Origin: Bacillota bacterium
Lineage (GTDB): Bacteria; Bacillota; Clostridia; Lachnospirales; Lachnospiraceae
NCBI GenBank assembly: GCA_023428655.1
Contig: JAEYXC010000211.1
Location: 1-9,107, forward strand
Direction: 5' to 3'
Length of the DNA stretch: 9,107 nt
The translations under genes and the position numbers were made by a program. The notes beneath the pieces were generated by a model, which did not search any database, was not told where the DNA came from, and saw only the letters and a list, made by a program, of their open reading frames with translations. Of the stretch, positions 5,676-9,107 are shown one piece after another (within the stretch, counting starts at the first letter, position 1; every line of letters begins with the position of its first letter).

Positions 5676-6614
5676 TTACTGGTTAACCACTACCGTTCCA
5701 GTTACTCCGTTGATACCATCCTTTGCCTTCTCAAGCAAGGTTATCAATGAGGAACGACCCGGTTTGGAGGATGCGAATTCAATCGCTGCTTGTACCTTCG
5801 GTAACATGGAGCCGGGTGCAAAATGACCCTGCTCGATGTATTCGTTGGCCTCCTGGGTATTGATTTTGTCGAGCCATTTAACATCGGGCTTACCGAAGTT
5901 GATGGCTACCTTCTCTACTGCGGTGAGAATGATGAATACATCTGCATCGATCTCCTGTGCAATTAAGCAGCTGGCAAAATCCTTATCGATGACTGCGCCG
6001 ACACCCTTTAGATGATTGCCAACTCGGGTAACAGGGATACCGCCACCACCGCCGGCGATAACGATTTCTCCTGCATTCAAAAGACTTTTTATGGTATTGA
6101 TCTCTATAATTTCTTGTGGACGGGGGGATGCAACAGTTCTTCGATAGCCTCTACCGCTATCTTCAACAACGGTAAACCCTTTTTCTCTTGCCAGTTCTGC
6201 CTCTTCGGCACTCATGAAATGACCGATGGGCTTGGTGGGATGCTCGAAAGCGGGATCCGCTTCGTCCACACGAACCTGGGTGATTACCGTTGCTACCGAT
6301 TTCTGAATGCCGCGATTAATCAGCTCTTCCTTCAGAGCATTCTGTAAATCGTATCCAACATAAGCCTGGCTCATAGCCACACAGACGGATAGGGGAGTAA
6401 AGGTAGGATGATCCGGATTCATACGGCCGTATTCTGCCATAGCCTGGTTGATCATACCGACCTGAGGTCCGTTTCCATGGGAAATAACTACCTCGTGACC
6501 TTCCTCTATCAGGTCTGCAATTGCTTTGGAGGTTTTTTGTACAGCGATCATCTGCTCGGGCAGGTTATTGCCAAGAGCATTGCCGCCTAGCGCTATTACA
6601 ATTCTTTTTTTCAT
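5676..6614 (-). CDS. arcC: Carbamate kinase
   Basis: This cytoplasmic enzyme moves the phosphate of carbamoyl phosphate to ADP, making ATP plus carbamate, which breaks down to NH3 and CO2. At 312 residues it has the usual length. Diagnostic motifs are 'IALGGNAL' (7–14), 'HGNGPQVG' (46–53), 'PTKPIG' with K128, 'AGGGGGIPV' (187–195), 'VIDKDFAS' with the phosphate-contacting K211, and 'GHFAPGSMLPKVQAAIEF' (263–280). The ATG has AAGGAG 11 bases upstream and lies 21 bases after the ygeW stop, so the two are co-transcribed. The neighbours make a role in energy recovery from a ureido compound more likely than in the arginine deiminase pathway; no arcA or ordinary ornithine carbamoyltransferase is near in this window. 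No clear T-tailed terminator was seen after it. Confidence 0.95.
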   Translation of the reverse strand: MKKRIVIALGGNALGNNLPEQMIAVQKTSKAIADLIEEGHEVVISHGNGPQVGMINQAMAEYGRMNPDHPTFTPLSVCVAMSQAYVGYDLQNALKEELINRGIQKSVATVITQVRVDEADPAFEHPTKPIGHFMSAEEAELAREKGFTVVEDSGRGYRRTVASPRPQEIIEINTIKSLLNAGEIVIAGGGGGIPVTRVGNHLKGVGAVIDKDFASCLIAQEIDADVFIILTAVEKVAINFGKPDVKWLDKINTQEANEYIEQGHFAPGSMLPKVQAAIEFASSKPGRSSLITLLEKAKDGINGVTGTVVVNQ

Positions 6615-6635
6615 GAATCGATTGGCTCCTTGGAA

Positions 6636-7826
6636 TTAATCTAATTTTCTGGGTACAGAACGCTCCTCCAGCGCTTTTAATACTGCCTGAGGATCCTCAA
6701 ACTTGCTTAAGAACATCATAGCAGCGATAATATAGGGCTTGTAGCTTGCCTCTTTATATAATGGATTGCGGTAGCGATCGAATACGGAAGCATCCACTTC
6801 GCCTTCTTTGCAGCTAACGCCGGTAATATCTGCAGGTAAGCAGTGCATATAAAGAGCCTTGCCATCCTTTGTTAACTTCATTAATTCTTCGGTACATGCC
6901 CAATCCTTGTGCTGTGCATTCTGAGCCAATAATTCCTTCTCAAGAGCCTTGATGCCATCGAAATCATTGTTGCCATATAACTCAGTACGCTTCTCCATTG
7001 CTTTGAAAGGAGCCCAGCTCTTCGGATATACAATATCAGCATCCTTGAAGGCTTCTGCCATATCGTTGGTCTTAGTGAAGGAACCGCCGGATTTTGCTGC
7101 ATTTTCCTTAGCGATCTCTTCTACTTCGCTCATAACCTCATAGCCTTCGGGATGAGCAAGTACAACGTCCATTCCCATACGAGTCATCAGACCGATGATA
7201 CCCTGAGGAACGGAAAGGGGCTTTCCGTAAGAAGGAGAGTAAGCCCAGGACATAGCAATCTTCTTGCCCTTCAGATTCTCTACGCCGCCGAACTCATGAA
7301 TGATATGAAGCATATCAGCCATGGACTGAGTGGGATGATCGATATCGCACTGAAGATTAACCAGGGTAGGTCTCTGCTCCAGAATTCCATCCTCGTTACC
7401 TAATTTTACTGCCTCGGAAACCTCACGCATATAGGTGTTACCCTTGCCGATATACATGTCGTCACGAATACCAATAACATCTGCCATAAAGGATACCATG
7501 TTAGCGGTCTCACGAACGGTCTCACCATGTGCGATTTGGGATTTACCTTCGTCCAAATCCTGTACCTCAAGTCCTAAAAGGTTACAAGCGGAAGCGAAGG
7601 AGAAACGGGTACGGGTGGAGTTATCACGGAAGATGGAGATGCCAAGACCGCTCTCAAATACCTTGGTAGAGATGTTGTTTTCTCTCATGTAACGAAGAGC
7701 ATCTGCAACGGTGAAAACTGCCTCAAGCTCATCCGATGATTTCTCCCAAGTTAAAAGGAAGTCATTATTGTACATTTCTTTGAAATTCAACTTATTCAAC
7801 TTATCAATATAATCCTGTAACTTCAT
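6636..7826 (-). CDS. ygeW: Knotted carbamoyltransferase YgeW
   Basis: This is a member of the aspartate/ornithine carbamoyltransferase superfamily, in the YgeW group whose fold contains a trefoil knot. The 396 residues equal the family length. The carbamoyl-phosphate loop 'STRTR' is at 70–74 ('FRDNSTRTRFSFASACNLLG'), 'HPTQSMAD' at 164–171, and 'HCLPADITG' at 328–336. The ATG at 7826 has AAAAGGAG six bases upstream; an in-frame ATG at 7871 was rejected because that site would then lie inside the gene. The substrate of the group is not settled by sequence. Next to carbamate kinase and YgeY it probably works in the phosphorolytic direction, releasing carbamoyl phosphate from a ureido intermediate. 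Such gene sets are linked to anaerobic purine/urate use in gut bacteria (literature recalled, not checked). Confidence 0.95.
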   Translation of the reverse strand: MKLQDYIDKLNKLNFKEMYNNDFLLTWEKSSDELEAVFTVADALRYMRENNISTKVFESGLGISIFRDNSTRTRFSFASACNLLGLEVQDLDEGKSQIAHGETVRETANMVSFMADVIGIRDDMYIGKGNTYMREVSEAVKLGNEDGILEQRPTLVNLQCDIDHPTQSMADMLHIIHEFGGVENLKGKKIAMSWAYSPSYGKPLSVPQGIIGLMTRMGMDVVLAHPEGYEVMSEVEEIAKENAAKSGGSFTKTNDMAEAFKDADIVYPKSWAPFKAMEKRTELYGNNDFDGIKALEKELLAQNAQHKDWACTEELMKLTKDGKALYMHCLPADITGVSCKEGEVDASVFDRYRNPLYKEASYKPYIIAAMMFLSKFEDPQAVLKALEERSVPRKLD

Positions 7827-7930
7827 ACATATCTCCTTTTCTAATTGTGTGCCGAACATTTTGGTTCGCACGTTGTTGTGATTATTTTGCTACCTTTAAT
7901 TCGTATTAAAAAATGTGTTCCCCAAAACTA

Positions 7931-7992
7931 ATTGGAGTGTCAAAAGCCAGGTTGATGAAACGATAATATAAATTGGTTTTTGACACTTCAAT
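7931..7992. repeat. Inverted repeat between ygeY and ygeW
   Basis: Bases 7931–7949 (ending AGTGTCAAAAGCCA) pair with 7974–7992 (starting TGGTTTTTGACACT). This is 19 positions with two G·T pairs around a 24-base loop. On the minus-strand transcript of this operon the two odd pairs become A·C mismatches. No T-run follows on the minus strand, so it is more likely an intercistronic processing or stabilising hairpin, or a protein site, than a terminator. It accounts for the unusually wide 178-base gap between ygeY and ygeW. Confidence 0.5.
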
Positions 7993-8004
7993 CAAATTTC
8001 TTAC

Positions 8005-9107
8005 TTATTTACAATACAGTGTAGGAAGTGCTGCATAAACTGCTGCACATTTTACCAAGTCTTCCTTATAGGTCTTCTCGTTGGGAGCGTGTGCCTGAGC
8101 CTCTGCACCGGGTCCGAAGCCGATACAAGGAATACCATTACGTCCCATAATGGATACACCGTTGGTGGAGAAGGTCCACTTGTCGGTAAGGGGACGGGCT
8201 TTTCTCATTGCATCCGCATCCTTGCTGCCGCTACGAGTCGTTCCGTAGAGATTGGTATAGGCTTCTTCCATTGCCTTAGTAACCGCATGATCCTCCGGAA
8301 TAACCCAAGTCGGGAAGTAGCATTCGATGGGATATACAAGATTGGTATAGCTAGGTCTGTCATACTGATACATGCTTACGGTTGCATTGTATTTCTTAAC
8401 AAAGGGAAGTGCACGAATTTCATCCAGGCAGCTTTCCCAGGTCTCACCTGCTGTCATACGACGATCCAAGGAAACGGAGCAAGAATCGGCTACTGCGCAG
8501 CGGCTGGGTGAGGTGAAGAAGATCTCCGAGGTGGTTACGGTACCGCGTCCTAAGAAACGAGCTTCCTTCCACTGGGGATTGAATTTTTCATCCAGCATTT
8601 TAACAAGACCTTTGATTTCCTTGTCGTCGGAAGCATCATTTTCATTGAGATCACGAACGTTTTGAAGGATGTCAGCCATTTTGTAGATGGCATTATCACC
8701 ACGCTCGGGAGCAGAACCATGACAGGAAACACCCTGAACATCAATACGAATTTCCATACGTCCGCGTTGGCCACGGTAAATACCGCCATCCGTGGGCTCA
8801 GTGGATACTACGAATTCCGGTCTAACCTTGTCTTCTTTGATAATATACTCCCAGCAAAGACCGTCACAATCTTCTTCCTGAACGGTACCGGTAACTAATA
8901 CAGTATATTTATCACTTAAAAGACCGAGATCCTTCATGATCTTAGCGCCATATACGGCTGATACGATTCCGCCTAATTGGTCAGAAGTACCACGGCCACC
9001 AATCTCATCCTCTGATTCAAAGCCCTCGTAAGGATCAAAATTCCAGTTGGCTCTGTTACCAATACCAACCGTATCAATATGAGCATCAAAACCGATTAAG
9101 GTCTTGC
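8005..9107 (-). CDS. ygeY: YgeY-type M20 metallohydrolase (N-terminus cut by window edge)
   Basis: This is a cytoplasmic zinc-dependent amidohydrolase of the M20/ArgE-DapE group, in the YgeY ('selenium metabolism hydrolase') branch. The visible 366 residues lack roughly the first 40–60. Metal-site motifs are present: 'FDAHIDTVGIG' at the cut end, 'GGRGTSDQLGG', 'TGTVQEEDCDG' with the Glu-Glu pair, 'VSTEPTDGG', and the late His in 'AQAHAPNEKTY'. Long stretches such as 'YRGQRGRMEIRIDVQGVSC', 'DKWTFSTNGVSIMGR' and 'FFTSPSRCAVADSC' agree with E. coli YgeY as I recall it. A short Ser/Lys/Asp-rich insert ('TTRSGSKDADAMRKARPL') precedes 'DKWTFSTNG' and looks like a surface loop. It is first of the visible ygeY > ygeW > arcC order. 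An ATG at 8937 is internal, since the frame continues to the window end. Confidence 0.93.
   Translation of the reverse strand, partial: KTLIGFDAHIDTVGIGNRANWNFDPYEGFESEDEIGGRGTSDQLGGIVSAVYGAKIMKDLGLLSDKYTVLVTGTVQEEDCDGLCWEYIIKEDKVRPEFVVSTEPTDGGIYRGQRGRMEIRIDVQGVSCHGSAPERGDNAIYKMADILQNVRDLNENDASDDKEIKGLVKMLDEKFNPQWKEARFLGRGTVTTSEIFFTSPSRCAVADSCSVSLDRRMTAGETWESCLDEIRALPFVKKYNATVSMYQYDRPSYTNLVYPIECYFPTWVIPEDHAVTKAMEEAYTNLYGTTRSGSKDADAMRKARPLTDKWTFSTNGVSIMGRNGIPCIGFGPGAEAQAHAPNEKTYKEDLVKCAAVYAALPTLYCK

Noticed and set aside
7900..7990. Sigma-54 or sigma-A promoter for ygeW built on TTGACA in the hairpin
   Set aside because: No matching -10 or -12 element lies at the right distance on the minus strand.

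Overview
The window looks like chromosomal DNA of an anaerobic Firmicute, most probably Lachnospiraceae or a related Clostridia. The grounds are moderate to low GC, strong AAAGGAG ribosome binding sites, the style of the proteins, and a YgeY–YgeW–carbamate kinase cluster of the kind found in gut anaerobes. This assignment is inference; no rRNA or tRNA gene is present to fix it.

Left part (1–1217, + strand). The last codons of an upstream gene, possibly a small helix-turn-helix protein, are followed by a strong hairpin terminator. Next come a promoter with a cluster of ATTCC/GGAAT palindromes at the expected transcription start, and uppP, which recycles the undecaprenyl carrier for cell wall synthesis and gives bacitracin tolerance.

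Accessory gap (1218–1939). About 720 bases hold a 103-base imperfect palindrome ending in a T-run, an unrecognised 51-residue gene on the minus strand with a good ribosome binding site, and a 9-bp GATC-containing tandem repeat lying between a likely promoter and the next gene.

Middle (1940–5377). A MATE-family exporter and a TruA-like pseudouridine synthase form a probable two-gene operon. The TruA-like protein has Glu where the family has its catalytic Asp. A PadR regulator converges on truA with only 5 bases between the stop codons. Divergent from padR is a small Cro/cI-type regulator, followed by a weak terminator and a decayed C-terminal fragment of a sensor histidine kinase that has lost its glycine-rich ATP-binding motif and carries frameshifts.

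Right part (5378–9107, minus strand). After a roughly 217-base imperfect palindrome comes a catabolic cluster transcribed ygeY (cut by the window edge) > ygeW > arcC. A metal-dependent M20 amidohydrolase, a knotted carbamoyltransferase and carbamate kinase would together strip a ureido or carbamoyl compound and recover ATP from carbamoyl phosphate. This fits anaerobic purine/urate breakdown, for which relatives of these genes are known.

No CRISPR array, complete insertion sequence, prophage or RNA gene was found. The most unusual points are the TruA Asp-to-Glu change, the two long palindromes, the GATC repeat in the MATE leader and the histidine kinase relic.
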